Assembly: GCA_963710535.1 (NCBI GenBank)
Contig: CAVQAW010000004.1
Location: forward strand, 62,001-126,000
Reading direction: 5' to 3'
DNA from: Pelagihabitans sp963710535
GTDB lineage: Bacteria; Bacteroidota; Bacteroidia; Flavobacteriales; Flavobacteriaceae
Length of the DNA stretch: 64,000 nucleotides
Shown: piece after piece, positions 17,499-29,316 of the stretch
Position numbering within the stretch: the first letter of the stretch is position 1
Layout: the number at the start of each line of letters is the position of its first letter
Notes under the pieces: model-generated
Databases searched by the model: none
What the model was told of the DNA's origin: nothing
The model's input: the letters and a program-made list of their open reading frames with translations, nothing else
Translations under genes and position numbers: made by a program

Positions 17499-20400
17499 AT
17501 GGAACAAAACTTCACCAAACGAAATCGATTGAGTGCTTTTTGCGCGATATTTGTTTTGACTATTTTATTTGGAGTACCATCACTTTACGCCCAGAGTACG
17601 GTCACAGGTTCGGTTTCCGACGCCAATGGCCCGCTACCAGGAGCAAGTATAGTGGCAAAAGGGACCACCACAGGTACCCAGACCGATTTTGATGGAAATT
17701 ATTCCATAGACGTTCCCAGTGGGGCCAACACTTTGATTTTTTCCTACATTGGGTATTCTGCACAGGAAATCGCCATTGATGGCCGGTCTTCCATCAGTGT
17801 GCAATTGGAAGAAGATGCCCAGGCCTTGAGCGAAGTCGTCGTGGTTGGGTATGGTACGCAAAGAAAGGCAGACCTTACCGGTTCTGTGGGTTCTATAGGC
17901 GCCGCGGATATCGTCACCAAACCCATCACCAGTCCGGATCAGGTATTGGCAGGAACGATTGCGGGGGTAAACATCACCAACCGTAGCGGTGATCCAGGCG
18001 CTCCGATCAGTGTTTTGATCCGTGGGGTCGGCACACCGGGCGTGAACGATCCGCTTTGGGTCATCGATGGGGTTCCCATCGTACAGACCACCAACATTAC
18101 GGTAAACACCTCGTCCACCACCGATTCGAACCCCTTGGCTGGCTTGAATGCCAATGACATTGAATCGATCGACGTATTGAAAGATGCTGCTTCCACTGCC
18201 ATTTATGGTGCCCGGGCAGCCAACGGGGTAATCATCGTTACGACCAAACGCGGTAAAACGGGAGATGCCAGGGTAACCTACGATATGTTCACCTCATGGG
18301 CAGGTACCAGGGATCAGGATCAATGTTTTGGGCGTAGATCAATATGTGGATATTCAGGCAGAATTGGGTACGGATGTTTCCCAATTCAGGGGCCAGCCCT
18401 TCGTCGATTGGCAGGATCTTATCTTTAAGACCGGTTTCGTACAAAGCCACAACGTCTCCGTAGGCGGTGGCAGTGAAAAGGCCACCTACTTCATTTCAGG
18501 CAGTTATTTCGATCAGGAAGGTATTGAATTGGCACAAGGCTTTGGCCGATATTCCTTCAAGGCCAATACAGACATCAAGGCAGGGAAACGCTTAAAGTTC
18601 GGGCAATCCTTGCTGATCAGCCAAACCGACCGACAGGTACAGAGTGAGCCCGCCATTTTTGCCGGCTTCAATTCGGCGCTCAACGCCCCTTATTACCAAC
18701 CTTTTGGGGACGGGGCATTCGGTTATAACGATATCAATCCGACCACCGTGGGCAATGGTTCGGCCACCAACTATTTGTTCAACACCGATGAACGTTATAC
18801 CAAGACCACGGTTCAAACGAGAAAAGTCTTAGGAAATTTTTACGGGGAGCTGGAAATCATCGATGGTTTAAAATTAAGACCTTCATTGGGTATTGATTAC
18901 AACGTTGGGGTTGGGGATTACCTTACGACCGATGCAGTGCTGAACAATTCCACCGGAACCTCCCTTTTGGTGTCGGAACGCCCAATAGAACTTACCTTGA
19001 CCACTGCGGCCACCCTCCAATACGACAAAACCTTTGGAGATGGCGATCATAATATCGGCGCCCTGTTCGGGTTTGAGCAGACCAAGTTCAGATTCGATAA
19101 GATAAGGCTTCAGGGCCGTGACCTTTTCAATGACAATTTCGCCGCCAGTGGAACCACGGTCGCAGGGGCGAACGAAGGAGATCTATGGACCTTACAGGGA
19201 TGGCTCGGCCGTTTGACCTATAACTTACCAAGGCACGTATCTGGCCACCTTCAACGTTAGTCGGGATGCCACTTCAAGATTTGCAGAAGGAAACAGGGAC
19301 CAAGTCTTCCCTTCGGTTTCCGTGGGCTGGAGGATTTCCGACGAAGCCTTCTTCAATAAAGGTGAGGCCATCGATGATATTAAGATCCGTGCCGGTTGGG
19401 GACAATCGGGTAACCAGTTCACAGGTCTTAACTTTGCTTACCTCAGTGCGATTGACAATAACATTCGATATGTCATAGGCGATGGTCAAGGTACCGTTGT
19501 GGCACCTGCGCCCACCACTTTTGCAAATGCGGATCTGAAATGGGAAACCAGTGATCAGTTCGATATCGGGGTCGATGCCAGTTTCCTCAAAGGAAAACTG
19601 ACCACGACCTTCGATTACTATAACAAGACCACCAATGACGTACTCTTGGGCTTCCCGCTTCCCTATGTGTCCGGTTTCTTTTTGCCGGCTGATGCCAACA
19701 TTGGGCAGATCAAGAACTCGGGGATTGAATTTTCGTTCAATTGGAACAATAGCATAGGTGATTTTAAATATAGTTTTGGGGGCAACATCACCACCGTCAA
19801 AAATGAGGTCACCGATCTCGGCCCCATTCCGCAAATCGTATCCGGTATCGGTGGCGCTTCCACCCACCGCACCATCGTTGGGGAAAGCTTGGGCCACTTT
19901 TATGGCTATAAGACCGATGGGCTCTATCAAAATGCGGCCGAAGTGGCCGCGGCATTGCCCGATGCCAACGGTACGCCTTCACCGGGCGATATCCGCTTTG
20001 TTGACGTGAACGGTGACGGCCAGGTAAATGCCCAGGACAGGACCATTTTGGGAAGTCCTTTCCCAGGATTCTTTTACGGGATGGTCTTCAATGCGGAATA
20101 TAAAGGCTTGGATTTCTCGGTGAATTTCAGGGGCGTTGGGAGATCGACAGATTTATAATGCCGCTCGTGTTAGCCTTGAAGGCATGCAAGGCCAAGGCAA
20201 CTTTAGTACCCAAATATTGAACCGCTGGACCGGGGAAGGCACTGCCACCTCGAGTTCGAATCCCAGACTGGCTCCCGGAGATCCCAACGGCAACACCCGT
20301 TATTCGGATCGTTGGGTCGAGAATGCCGGTTATTTGAGGATCCAGAACATCTCCATTGGGCTATACTTTACCGCAGGATATGCTTCGAAGCTGGACAGAC

Positions 20401-20594
20401 GACTTTGTGAGCAATGTGAGGGTTTATGTAGGGGCACAGAATCTTGCCACTTTACCAAATACTCCGGTTATGATCCCGAAGTAGGGCGAACCCAAAGTTT
20501 CCAGAAAGGGGAGTTCACCCTGGCCACTGGACAGGACGGCGGGGCTTCACCTTTACCCAGGATCATACAGTTGGGCTTATCGGTCTCTTTTTAA
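17499..20594 (+). pseudogene. susC: SusC/RagA-type TonB-dependent outer-membrane transporter, interrupted by five single-base indels as given
   Basis: SusC-type transporters import oligomers through the outer membrane with a SusD lid and TonB energy. Seen: signal peptide; carboxypeptidase-regulatory-like domain (VTGSVSDANGPLPGASI); TonB-box-like region; plug (GYGTQRKADLTGSVGS, DAASTAIYGARAANGVIIVTTK); beta-barrel to a terminal LGLSVSF. The frame breaks near 18316, 19228 and 20139 (each +1) and again near 20359 (+1), and is restored near 20452 (-1). Removing these gives one frame of about 1,030 residues, a normal length, and protein similarity resumes directly after each break. No in-frame nonsense codon is needed. 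Either recent inactivation or, more likely, homopolymer sequencing error. Confidence 0.85.
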
Positions 20595-20633
20595 CTAATG
20601 CAGAATTTTAATATCTTTATAAGAAAAACGATT

Positions 20634-22166
20634 ATGAAAAAAATCTATTTATTTATCGCAAGTTGCTGCTTCCTGAGCATAATTTCATGCAATAATGAAT
20701 TGGATCTACAACCTTTGGACCGGTTGACCACGGATACCTTTTACAAGACCAGGGCCGATTTTGATGGTGCTGTTTTCGCTTCCTATTCCTCCATTCAGGA
20801 TTTTTGGGGCACCAGCACCGAAACACTTGTCGGAGAGGGGTGAATTTTGGAAAATCACCCTCGCCATCACCGATGATGTGGCCGCAGATGCCGTCCTATC
20901 AGATCAAGTTTCCAGGGATATCGATAACCTGTTCCTCAGGGCAAGCGACACTCCCTATGGAGCGGCTTATACCCAAATCTATGAAGGGATTTATCGTGCC
21001 AATTTGGTCATCCAAAATCTGGACAACGAAAACAGTCTGACCGCGGCCGATAAAGCCGAACTGGGTGCAGAAGCAAGATTTTTAAGGGGATGGTTCCATT
21101 TTCAGGCGATGAAATTGTTCGGCACACCACCATTGGCGCTCGATATCATTGCTGGCATCAACGAACAGGCCAGACCCAATGCCACAAGAGACGAACTTTT
21201 CACAGCCATCTTGGCCGACTTCAGTGCCGCTGCTGCAGGCCTTCCAGATGCTTGGGACAGCAGCAATACCGGTCGGGCCACCGCTTGGGCAGCCAAATCG
21301 TATATCGGCAAGGTGAATGTTTGGAAGGAAGATTGGCCAGCCGCCATTACCGCTCTTTGCGGATGTCGTGGACAACGGACCCTACGAACTGCTTCCCGAT
21401 TATGAAAGCGTGTTTTGCCTTTGACAATGAAAACAATGCGGAATCGATTTTCGAAGTACAGTACGGCGGGCCGTTTTCAGATGACAACCTTTGGGTTTTT
21501 GACGACACCCACTCCGAAGATTTCAAGGCCTCCCAAGGTACCGGTAGAGGCTGGTACTGGGACGCCTCGAACGGTGCTCCCGGCGGTAAGCTGGGATGGT
21601 GGGCGCCAACACAGGATCTGGTGGATGCCTTTGAACCCGGAGACGCGCGATTGGCGACCATTCTTTACCAAGATGGGGATACTTACTATTCCTTTGATGG
21701 TTCGCGTTACGAACTTCCATACGACCCTACCTGGTCTTCAACAAGCTATACCTTGAAGAAATATAGAGGGTCGGTCAATGCGGTTCCGGGCAATAGTTCC
21801 CCGAACGGGCAGGCAGATTACAACAACGAGCGCTGGTTCCGTTTCGCCGAACTGAAATTATTATATGCCGAAGCCTTGATCGAAGGCGGGGGCGATTTGG
21901 GCATTGCTGAACAGCAAATCAATGATATCAGGGTACGCGCCGGATTATTGCCGTTGCTGCCAGGGGCGGATTTGACCCAAGCGATGCGACAAGAAAAAAG
22001 GGTGGAGCTCGCTCTTGAACCCCACCGTTGGTTCGACATTACCCGTTGGGGCATTGGTTCAACACTTTTCGGGGCCGCCTGGAACGACAGGTATAACGTA
22101 CTCCCCTTTCCACAGACCGAAATAGATCGGTCGGATGGATTATTGACCCAAAATCCAGGTTACTAG
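20634..22166 (+). pseudogene. susD: SusD/RagB-family outer-membrane nutrient-binding lipoprotein, three +1 frameshifts as given
   Basis: The lid partner of the SusC transporter, a surface lipoprotein that captures ligand. Seen: lipoprotein signal ending SIISCNNELDLQP; the typical TTDTFYKTRADFDGAVFASYSSIQ; TPR-like helices (AELGAEARFLRGWFHFQAMKLFG); and the C-terminal LKLLYAEALIEGG, RQEKRVELALEPHRWFDITRWG and LPFPQTEID signatures. One extra base near 20829, one near 21356 (CTTT for CTT) and one near 21412 (TTTT for TTT) break the frame. Deleting them gives about 509 residues, normal for the family. The gene starts 39 bases after susC and is followed by a strong terminator. Ligand unknown; no glycoside hydrolase gene is nearby. 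Confidence 0.85.
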
Positions 22167-22216
22167 TAATTCATCGGTGTCGAATTAAAGACATCAAATC
22201 CATTAAAATATCAAAC

Positions 22217-22259
22217 AAAGGAATCCAGTCTAATTTAAGAGATTGGATTCCTTTTTTTT
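22217..22259 (+). terminator. Rho-independent terminator after susD
   Basis: A 15-base-pair stem with one G-T pair: AAAGGAATCCAGTCT at 22217-22231 pairs with AGATTGGATTCCTTT at 22240-22254 around an 8-base loop, followed by a run of T. It is very strong and lies only 25 bases before the next start codon, so the FG-GAP genes may need their own promoter or read-through. Confidence 0.85.
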
Positions 22260-22284
22260 AACAGTTGCTTAGTATCTTCGCATC

Positions 22285-25200
22285 ATGTTCCAAGTACCTA
22301 TTTATAAACAATTCGCTCGGTTGGTATGTTTGGCGATCGTCCTGGGATTGCAATCTTGTCAGGATTCCACAAAACCACTTTTCCGGGAACTTTCGCTTCA
22401 AGAAACCGGCATCGATTTTAACAACCGCTTAATCATTGGGGGCACGCCCTCCGTATTGGAGTTCGAATATATGTACAACGGTGCCGGGGTAGCGGTCGCC
22501 GACTTTGATTTGGATGGCCTCGAGGATATCTACTTTACGGGCAATATGGTCAGCAATAGGCTCTACCGCAATTTGGGCCAATGGAAATTTGAGGATATCA
22601 CGGAATCTTCCCGTACCGGGTCGACCCATTGGTCGAACGGGGTTTCCATAGTTGATATCAACCAAGACGGTTATCCCGATATTTACGTTTGCAGGGGCGG
22701 ACCCCGAGGTTCGGAAGGCAGGGATAGGGCCAATCTATTGTTCATCAACAAAGGCTTGGTGAACGGTAATTTGCTGTTTGAAGAAGCCGCCGCCCAATGG
22801 GGCCTTGGTGACGAAAGTTACTCCGTTCAGGCCGCCTTTTTCGATTACGACCAAGACGGAGACCTGGACATGTACCTCCTGAGCAATGCCCTGGTCGATT
22901 TTAACAGAAATACTTCCCGCCCTAAAGATAGAAGTGGAAAAGCACCTTCCGCCGACAAATTTTACCGCAATAACGGTGACCAGACCTTTACCGATATTTC
23001 CGCCGAAGCCGGCATTTTAATCGAGGGCTTCGGTTTGGGCGTCGAAGTTTGTGACCTGAATGCCGATGGATGGCCCGATGTCTACGTCTCCAATGACTTC
23101 CTCACCGATGACCTGTTGTACATCAATCAAAAAGACGGCACCTTTACCAACGAAATCGCCAACTACTTTCGCCACCTTACTTTCAATGGCATGGGCAACG
23201 ATATCGCCGATATCAATAACGATGGCAACATGGATGTGGTAGTGCTCGACATGCTTCCCCCAGACAACAAACGTTGGAAGCTCACCATGATGGGCAATAA
23301 TTATGATGAATTCGAAACGGGCCAATCCTACGGATACCAACCGCAGTACATACGCAATACCCTCCAACTGAACAATGGCAATGGCTCCTTCAGTGAAGTA
23401 GGCCAATTGGCGGGCATTTCCGCCACAGAATGGAGCTGGAGTGCCCTTTTCGCAGATTACGACCAGGATGGATTAAAGGACCTTTGCATCACAAACGGTT
23501 ATCGCCAAGACATCACCAACCTCGACTTCATGGTCTATGGCAACCAAATTCTGGCCATGGGTACCGAAGAGGCCAACCGGCAACAGCGCCTGGAAGCACT
23601 GAACAAACTACCGGGCATCAAAATCCACAATTACTTCTATAAAAATAAAGGCAACCTGCAATTCGAGGACACCTCAAAAACGGCAGGATTCACCAAACCC
23701 ACTTATTCAAATGGTATGGCCTATGCCGATTTTGACAATGACGGGGACCTTGACCTGGTCATGAACAATATCGATGATCCCGCCCTGCTCTATGAGAACA
23801 CCACGGTACCCGACAACAACAACCATTACCTGAAAATAGCCTTGAAAGGGGAAGCCCCTAACCTCAACGGATTGGGTGCCCAAGTATCCCTTTATTACGA
23901 CGGCATGGCTCAGCGGCAATATTTCACGCCCTATCGTGGCTATCTTTCCACGGTAACCCAAAAGCTCCATTTTGGCCTTGGACCCGCAAATCAAATAGAC
24001 AGCTTGGTCGTCACATGGCCCAACGGCCTGGTGCAGATTGTGCCCAATGTGGCCGTCAACCAAGAATTGACGTTGTTTCAAAAGGAAGCCACGGCAAGCC
24101 GATTTTTGGCCCCCAAGATAAAGTCGACCTTCTTAACCGCAAACGACAGCCTGATTTCCTTTACGCACCAGGAAGACGATTTTGTCGACTATAAAATACA
24201 AGCCCTATTGCCCCATATGCACTCCAGAAATGGTCCCGGTTTGGCAGTCGGAGATATAAACAATGATCAAAAAGAAGACCTATATGTGGGGGGCGCCCTG
24301 GGCCAATCGGGAGCCTTGCATACCCAGCAGGCCGACGGGTCCTTTCAAACATCGAACTTCGAAACCCAGGAAAGCGAAGATATGGGCGCCTTGTTTTTGG
24401 ATGCCGATAACGATGGCGACCAAGATCTTTACGTCGTAAGTGGCGGCTCGTCCAAACCGTTGGGCGATGCCAGTTATCAAGACCGCCTTTATGAAAATGA
24501 CGGTTCGGGCAACTTCCAGAAAACAGATGCCCTGCCCGACTTTAGGGTGAGCGGGTCGGTGGTCACGGCCGCAGATTATGACCATGACGGCGACCTCGAT
24601 CTTTTCGTGGGCGGGAGGGTACGGCCCGGGGAATACCCCTTACCACCTGCAAGTATGTTGCTACAAAACCAAAGTACGCCCGGGCATATCAAGTTTGTGA
24701 AAGATGCACAAGCCCTCAACAACGATCTTGCCGAACTGGGCATGGTAACGGCTGCCCTTTGGACCGACTTCGACGACGATGGTTGGCAAGACCTGATCGT
24801 AGTGGGAGAATTTATGCCCATCACCGTCTTTAAAAACATCAAGGGAACGCTCACCGATTTCACAGGGCAAACGGGTTTGAAAAACACCCATGGATGGTGG
24901 AACGGCATCACTTCTGGCGATTTTGACAATGACGGCGACACAGATTATGTCTTGGGAAACCTTGGCCTCAATAGCCGTTATAAAGCAACTGCCAAAGAAC
25001 CCCTATGTATATATGCCAACGATTATGACAAAAACGGTCAGATCGATCCGGTAATGTGCTATTATATCGACGGGGAAAACTATGTGGCGCATTCGCGCAA
25101 CGACCTGATCGATCAGATCAACGCCATGCGGTCGCGTTTTCGGAACTATGCAGATTATGCAAATGCTACCTTCGAGGAATCCTTTTTGCAAGAAGAAATC

Positions 25201-25800
25201 GACTCGGCCCATGTGGTCAAAAGCGAAACCTTCGCCAATTCCTATTTGGAAAATCTTGGGGGCGGTAAATTTCGCCTTAGCGAACTGCCGAGGGCGGCCC
25301 AAATCGCACCGATGTACGGCATGTTGGTAGGCGACTATAACGGGGATCGGAATCTTGACCTCTTGGCCGTGGGTAATTTTTACAGCGGCGAAGTGTTTTC
25401 CGGCCGCTACGACGCCTCCATCGGTTGGTTGCTGGCGGGCAATGGCAAGGGCGGCTTTGATCCGATGCCGGTCGACAACAGCGGATTCTTTGTCGTGGGC
25501 GATGCCAAAGGCTTGGTCAATCTCTATGATGGAGCACAAGAATTAACGGTCGTGTCTAGGAACAATGCCGAACTAAAAACTTTTGCGCGTACTGTATCAA
25601 ACAAAACCTACCTGCCCAAGCCCGATGAAATTGCCGCTATCGTGCTGTATAATGACGGAAAACTGCAAAAGATGGAGTTCGCCTATGGTTCTGGATATCT
25701 CTCCCAGCCCAGTCGACGATTTCAAATTCCTTCGGATGCGGTATCCGTTAAGATCATAAACGACAAGGGCCAACAAACCGAAATTTTGCCCATGCCATGA
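22285..25800 (+). CDS. FG-GAP/VCBS repeat lipoprotein with ASPIC/UnbV domains (CRTAC1-like), copy 1
   Basis: An 1,171-residue exported lipoprotein (signal ends LGLQSCQDS). It is built of many FG-GAP/VCBS beta-propeller blades with Ca2+-binding loops of DxDxDG type, such as VADFDLDGLEDIYF, VDINQDGYPDIY, FFDYDQDGDLDMYL and ITSGDFDNDGDTDYVLGNLG. The middle holds an ASPIC/UnbV segment (LGAQVSLYYDG ... LHFGLGPANQIDSLVVTWPNG). There appear to be two propeller halves. Such proteins bind extracellular ligands or partners, and no enzyme activity is known. They often lie next to SusCD pairs in Bacteroidota. It is intact. A close paralogue begins inside its stop codon (ATGA overlap at 25797). Confidence 0.88.
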   Translation: MFQVPIYKQFARLVCLAIVLGLQSCQDSTKPLFRELSLQETGIDFNNRLIIGGTPSVLEFEYMYNGAGVAVADFDLDGLEDIYFTGNMVSNRLYRNLGQWKFEDITESSRTGSTHWSNGVSIVDINQDGYPDIYVCRGGPRGSEGRDRANLLFINKGLVNGNLLFEEAAAQWGLGDESYSVQAAFFDYDQDGDLDMYLLSNALVDFNRNTSRPKDRSGKAPSADKFYRNNGDQTFTDISAEAGILIEGFGLGVEVCDLNADGWPDVYVSNDFLTDDLLYINQKDGTFTNEIANYFRHLTFNGMGNDIADINNDGNMDVVVLDMLPPDNKRWKLTMMGNNYDEFETGQSYGYQPQYIRNTLQLNNGNGSFSEVGQLAGISATEWSWSALFADYDQDGLKDLCITNGYRQDITNLDFMVYGNQILAMGTEEANRQQRLEALNKLPGIKIHNYFYKNKGNLQFEDTSKTAGFTKPTYSNGMAYADFDNDGDLDLVMNNIDDPALLYENTTVPDNNNHYLKIALKGEAPNLNGLGAQVSLYYDGMAQRQYFTPYRGYLSTVTQKLHFGLGPANQIDSLVVTWPNGLVQIVPNVAVNQELTLFQKEATASRFLAPKIKSTFLTANDSLISFTHQEDDFVDYKIQALLPHMHSRNGPGLAVGDINNDQKEDLYVGGALGQSGALHTQQADGSFQTSNFETQESEDMGALFLDADNDGDQDLYVVSGGSSKPLGDASYQDRLYENDGSGNFQKTDALPDFRVSGSVVTAADYDHDGDLDLFVGGRVRPGEYPLPPASMLLQNQSTPGHIKFVKDAQALNNDLAELGMVTAALWTDFDDDGWQDLIVVGEFMPITVFKNIKGTLTDFTGQTGLKNTHGWWNGITSGDFDNDGDTDYVLGNLGLNSRYKATAKEPLCIYANDYDKNGQIDPVMCYYIDGENYVAHSRNDLIDQINAMRSRFRNYADYANATFEESFLQEEIDSAHVVKSETFANSYLENLGGGKFRLSELPRAAQIAPMYGMLVGDYNGDRNLDLLAVGNFYSGEVFSGRYDASIGWLLAGNGKGGFDPMPVDNSGFFVVGDAKGLVNLYDGAQELTVVSRNNAELKTFARTVSNKTYLPKPDEIAAIVLYNDGKLQKMEFAYGSGYLSQPSRRFQIPSDAVSVKIINDKGQQTEILPMP

Positions 25801-28800
25801 AGTATCAAAGCACCGTTTTGACCCTCATACTCGCCTGCATGTTCGTGTCGTGCGGGCCAGACCGTTCGGCACGCTTCCAACTTTTGGAGGCTCGTAAAAC
25901 AGGTATCGATTTTGAAAATACCATCATTGAAAACGATAGCATCAATGTGTTCGAATACATGAACATCTACACAGGGGCCGGGGTAGCCGTGGGCGATATC
26001 GACAATGATGGCCTGATCGACGTTTACTTTAGCGGCAACATGGTATCGGGAAGGTTGTACCGCAATAAAGGGGAACTGCAATTCGAGGACATCACAGAAA
26101 AATCGGGTCTCCTAAGTTCCCGCTGGGGTACCGGGGCCACCATGGTCGACATTAACCAAGACGGGTTCCTTGATCTATATGTGTGCGTATCCGGAGGTGC
26201 TAAGGAATCTGAAAGGGCGAATATGCTGTATGTCAATAACGGTGATGGCACCTTTTCAGAAAAGGCTATGGAATACGGCCTTGCGGACACCCGACAGAGC
26301 ATGCAGGCCGCTTTTTTTGATTATGACAAAGATGGCGATCTCGACATGTACCTCTTGGTGAACCCGGCCGCCTACGAATACAAAGTGAACGTGAGCAAGC
26401 CCAGGGAACTCAACGGGGAATCGGTGAACAATGACCGGCTCTACAGAAATGAGGGCAGTGGCCACTTCGTGGATGTTTCGATGGCTGCAGGAATCTTGGT
26501 GGAAGGCTATGGCCTGGGCGTGGCGGTATCCGATATCAATGGTGACTCTTGGCCCGATGTCTATGTCTCCAATGATTTTATCGGCAATGATATCATGTAC
26601 ATCAATCAAAAAGACGGCACTTTCAGGGACGAAATTACCGACCATATCAAACACACCTCCTATGCCGGGATGGGCAACGATGTGGCCGATATCGACAACA
26701 ATGGCGACCCTGATATCATGGTGCTCGACATGCGCCCCGAAGACAACAAACGGCAAAAACTTATCATTTCCTCAACAGGATACGATCGTTTCCAAATGAT
26801 GTTGCAGGCAGGGTACAATCCGCAATACAGCAGAAACACCCTACAGATCAACCAAGGAGGCGGGAAATTCAGTGAAGTGGGCTTTTTGGCCGGGGTAAGC
26901 AGTACCGATTGGAGTTGGAGCCCGCTTCTGGCCGATTACGACAATGACGGCCTGAAAGACCTCTATGTGACCAATGGCTTTCTTAGAGACCTGGGCAATC
27001 TCGACTACATCCATTACCAAAATATCTACGACAATCCGCTAGGGGAAGCCCAGTCCAAAATCGCCCGTAAATTGGAATCGATAAGGGAATTGCCCAAGGC
27101 CGACCTGGTCAACTACGCCTATCGCAACAAAGGGGATGCCACTTTCGAAAAGGTCACCGAATCCTGGGGCTTCAGGGAATCGAGCTGTTCCAATGGGGCC
27201 GCCTTCGCCGACCTCGACAATGACGGGGATCTTGATCTTTTGGTGAACAATGTGAACCAACCGGCCTTTGTCTATCAAAATTTATCGGACCGTAATGAAG
27301 ACAATCATTTTCTTCGGTTGAAGCTCAAAGGCAAAGCCAACAATCTGGAGGGTATTGGGGCCAAAATCAAAATCAGTGCCGAAGGAAATCATCAGTATGA
27401 TCAGCATTATCTAAGTCGTGGTTATGAGTCGAGTGTCGATCCCATAGTGCACTTTGGACTTGGGCGCCAGAAAAGGGTCGATAGCTTGGAAATCTGGTGG
27501 CCCGACGGCACCTATGAACTGAAACGTGACCTGGCCGCCAATCAACTGCTGGTGCTCGACCAGGCCGATGCGGCACCCTTTAAGGCTTCCGATGAGGCGA
27601 TGGTACGCCCCACCTGGTTTCGAAATATGGGTGATAGTCTGGGCATCTCCTTCGTGCATCGCGAAGATAATCTGGTCGACTTTAAGCTACAGCCCATTTT
27701 GCCCCATATGCATTCCCGAAACGGTCCTGGCATAGCGGTGGGCGATCTTAACGGCGATGGCCATGAAGACTTTTATGTCGGGGGAGCCGCCGGGCAGTCG
27801 GGGCAGTTCTTCATTCAAAAAAGCGGCGGTGGCTTCGATACAAGGGAAGCTTCCGATCCCAAATTTGAAGATATGGGCTGTTTGTTCTTCGATGCCAATG
27901 GCGATGGCTTTGACGACCTGTATGTCGTGAGCGGTGGCGTTTTGGCCACCGAAGACCAGCAGGGCATACCAAGACCGGCTCTACCTAAATGATGGTAGTG
28001 GCATACTGGGTATTTCCACTGCACTTCCCGAAATGAATGCCAGCGGCTCCTGCGTGGTGGGCGCCGATTATGATAAAGATGGCGATATCGACCTCTTCGT
28101 CGGGGGCAGGTTAGACCCCGGCCGCTATCCGATGCCGGCAAAAAGCTTTCTTCTTGAAAACCGATCGAACCAGGCCACCGGGGATGCAATATTTGGGGAT
28201 ATTGGCGACAATATTAAAGGTTGGGACCAACTCACCATGGTCACTTCCGCGCTTTGGACCGATTATGACAACGACGGGTGGACCGACCTTATCGTGGTGG
28301 GCGAATTCATGCCCCTTACCTTTTTCCATAACGATAAGGGACAATTGTCCTTAGTGGGCGAAAGTACCGGTCTCACCAAAACAGAAGGTTGGTGGAACAG
28401 CATCTCTGGCGGGGATTTTGACCGGGATGGGGATACCGATTATATTTTGGGCAATCTTGGATGGAATACGAAATACACCGCCTCCGCAACCGAACCGCTT
28501 TGCATATATGCCGCCGACTATGACAAAGATGGGCGTATCGATCCCATTATGTGTTATTTTTTGGATGGGGAAAACCATTTGGCACATTCCCGGGATGAGA
28601 TCATCGGCCAGATCAGCGCGATGCGCTCAAGATTTAAAACCTATGAATCCTATGCGGAATCGAATTTTGAAAAATCGTTTTTGCCCCAGGAGATCGAATC
28701 GGCCTATATTGTAAAAAGCCATAATTTTGCAAGTAGCTATCTCGAAAATCTGGGCAAGGGCAGGTTTGAACTGAAATCGTTGCCCCTTGAGGCACAAGTG

Positions 28801-29316
28801 GCCCCGGTGGAAGGCATCTTGGTAGCCGACTTTGACTTGGATGGCAAACAAGACGTACTGCTCACGGGCAATTCCTATGCCACCGAAGCCTCCACGGGGC
28901 GCTATGATGCCTTCATGGGCCTTTTGTGGAAGGGCAAGGGTGACGGTACCTTTGAAAAAGTGGGCTGGTCGACTTCCGGCTTCGAACAGGATTCCGATGC
29001 AAGTGGTCTAGCATTGATGTACGGGAACGAGGGGAACACCTATGTGATGACCGCCGCTAACGACGGCCAGTTGAATCTATTTGAAAACTTGATCAAAGCC
29101 CCGGAGAATCATAGGTTGGAAGTCCCGGAAGAAGCGCAGTCGGCCGAAGTGACCGACACCGATGGCAAAAGGTATAAGTTGGAATTTTATTCCGGTTCGG
29201 GTTATCTTTCGCAGCAATCGAAGCAAATCCCGATCAATGACCATATCAAGGAAATTAAGATGTTCTACAATAATGGAACTTCAAAAACTGTATATTCAAA
29301 TGAGGGAAACCGGTAA
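25797..29316 (+). pseudogene. FG-GAP/VCBS plus ASPIC/UnbV lipoprotein, copy 2, with one +1 frameshift as given
   Basis: Tandem paralogue of the upstream gene with the same architecture: lipoprotein signal (CMFVSCGPD), repeated DxDxDG blades (VGDIDNDGLIDVYF, FFDYDKDGDLDMYL) and the ASPIC/UnbV segment (IHFGLG-like VHFGLGRQKRVDSLEIWWPDG). One extra G in the GGG run at 27962-27964 ends the first frame at 27992; the remainder continues in the next frame from about 27965. Removing one base gives 1,172 residues, almost exactly the length of copy 1 (1,171). The surrounding protein is well conserved, so the lesion is either very recent or a sequencing error. It starts by a 4-base overlap, so translation is coupled to copy 1. 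Confidence 0.86.

Noticed and set aside
17499..22166. Programmed ribosomal frameshifting in susC and susD
   Set aside because: The breaks are at unrelated sequences, need repeated -1 compensation at many places, and no slippery heptamer with a following structure was seen. Single-base insertions explain them better.
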